DNA of 6,758 bases, taken from contig JAGGSD010000304.1 of assembly GCA_021159265.1 (NCBI GenBank), positions 1 through 6,758 of the forward strand. Direction: 5' to 3'. Below the pieces are notes generated by a model that worked only from the letters and a program-made list of their open reading frames with translations, made no database searches and was not told where the DNA came from. Every line of letters starts with the position of its first letter. The first letter of the stretch is position 1. A program made the translations under genes and the position numbers. Origin of the DNA: Syntrophobacterales bacterium. Its GTDB lineage: Bacteria > Desulfobacterota > Syntrophia > Syntrophales > UBA6807. This document shows positions 6,319 through 6,758 of the stretch, piece by piece.

Positions 6319-6483
6319 GAGGCTGTCCGAAAATGAGAAATTTATTGCAAGGTCGAGGAAGGCGAAGATTTTAACGGTTCGACTGAGCTCGCCGAAGGCC
6401 GCAGGAACACATTGTGCATTTTGAGGATTAAAATCTGAACTTGACGCAGAGATTGCGGAAAATAGCCATTCTCGGACAGCCTC
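6319..6483. mobile_element. MITE-like element with GAGGCTGTCCGA terminal inverted repeats
   Basis: GAGGCTGTCCGAAAATG (from 6319) and its imperfect reverse complement, CATTCTCGGACAGCCTC (ending at 6483), match at 16 of 17 positions. An inner pair, AGATTTTAA (6366-6374) and TTAAAATCT (6428-6436), extends the symmetry. There is no ORF and no clear target-site duplication. The ends resemble those of some transposase-bearing insertion sequences, so this is probably a non-autonomous remnant about 165 bp long. A TCGACTGAGCTCGCCGAAG repeat unit lies inside it (6379-6397). Confidence 0.55.
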
Positions 6484-6598
6484 TTAGCCTATATTAATAT
6501 AGCTTAGACTTAGATTTAACATTTTTTGTGTTTTTTAACAAAAGATTTCTAACTTTCCCATTTATTTCATTATACAGCACCCAACCCAGATAAACGGG
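6484..6598. other. AT-rich non-coding stretch
   Basis: This segment is very AT-rich and holds a TATATTAATATA palindrome (about 6489-6500) and several T runs. I see no ORF, RNA gene or convincing promoter in it. Confidence 0.5.
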
Positions 6599-6690
6599 AA
6601 ATTCGAAATTCGAAGCACGTTCGACGGTTCGACGGCTCGACTGAGGTCGCCAAGTCTGAGCTCACGCCGAAGTCTCACGTCGAAGTTCAA
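6599..6690. repeat. Degenerate TTCGAC/CTGAG dispersed repeats
   Basis: AAATTCGAAATTCGAA at about 6599-6614 is followed by short tandem GTTCGACG units (about 6619-6634). Then come two degenerate copies of a CTGAG(C/G)TC(ac)GCC(g)AAGTCT unit (6641-6655 and 6656-6675). The same unit occurs inside the MITE-like element at about 6383-6397. This is repeat debris with no coding signal. Confidence 0.5.
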
Positions 6691-6717
6691 ATGCGAAACA
6701 AATCGGAATTTCTAATA

Positions 6718-6738
6718 TTGACAGTCTCGTAAAAAGTC
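6718..6738 (-). repeat. Dispersed repeat arm, right copy (inverted)
   Basis: In reverse complement this segment contains CTTTTTACGAGAC followed by TGTCAA, matching the left-end copy at 41-61 in opposite orientation. The CATTTGAAC block follows after an extra stretch, reading inward. The two copies bracket the whole gene cluster, though the window borders are arbitrary. Confidence 0.55.
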
Positions 6739-6740
6739 GG

Positions 6741-6758
6741 ATTTCCCCTCCCCTGGTG
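6741..6758. repeat. Partial CCCCTCCCCTGGTG repeat at right edge
   Basis: ATTTCCCCTCCCCTGGTG is the first half of a familiar C-rich/G-rich palindromic intergenic repeat; the expected G-rich arm lies beyond the window. It is similar in style to the element at 3301-3337. Confidence 0.35.

Noticed and set aside
6167..6424. 85-residue plus-strand ORF beginning MSSIECHCERSEAISC
   Set aside because: It is translated across the 'gtcattgcgag' palindrome and the MITE-like element; CERSEAISC is a known artefact of that repeat, and there is no ribosome site.

Overview
The window holds an exopolysaccharide assembly cluster of a Gram-negative bacterium. Four genes on the plus strand encode an outer-membrane beta-barrel, a Wzz/GNVR chain-length co-polymerase, a CpsD/CapB-type kinase and an XrtA/ExeA-type ATPase. 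A small response regulator gene converges on them from the minus strand. The signal peptide and barrel imply an outer membrane. The gene families, moderate AT-richness and abundance of short palindromic intergenic repeats suggest a deltaproteobacterium (Desulfobacterota or a relative); that placement is inference, because no marker gene is present.

Layout. Positions 1-142 carry a palindrome, part of a dispersed repeat and three phased TTTCGTATTT boxes upstream of the barrel gene (143-1294). A 263-bp gap with four GC-rich hairpins precedes the chain-length gene (1558-3288). A 243-bp gap with two further repeat families precedes the kinase gene (3532-4350). A 188-bp gap carries an inverted copy of one hairpin module and a possible promoter before the ATPase gene (4539-5714). 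The response regulator (6149-5670, minus strand) overlaps the ATPase 3' end by 45 bp. From 6150 to the end there is no believable gene, only a 'gtcattgcgag'-type palindrome, a MITE-like element of about 165 bp, an AT-rich stretch and degenerate dispersed repeats. The last of these is an inverted copy of the repeat at the window's left end.

How the genes fit together. The barrel is a candidate outer-membrane component of polymer export. The Wzz-like protein would set chain length across the inner membrane and periplasm, the cytoplasmic kinase-like protein would partner it, and the ATPase is of the type found with exosortase A (XrtA) polysaccharide loci. No exosortase, PEP-CTERM protein, glycosyltransferase, flippase or Wza/SLBB exporter is visible, so the cluster probably continues outside the window. 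The main oddities are an Arg in place of the Walker A Lys of the kinase together with no C-terminal tyrosine cluster, a receiver-only response regulator with a C-terminal membrane helix, and a different palindromic repeat array in each gap of the gene cluster. I see no clear evidence of a wholly new system; the membrane-tethered receiver and the atypical kinase are the best leads.
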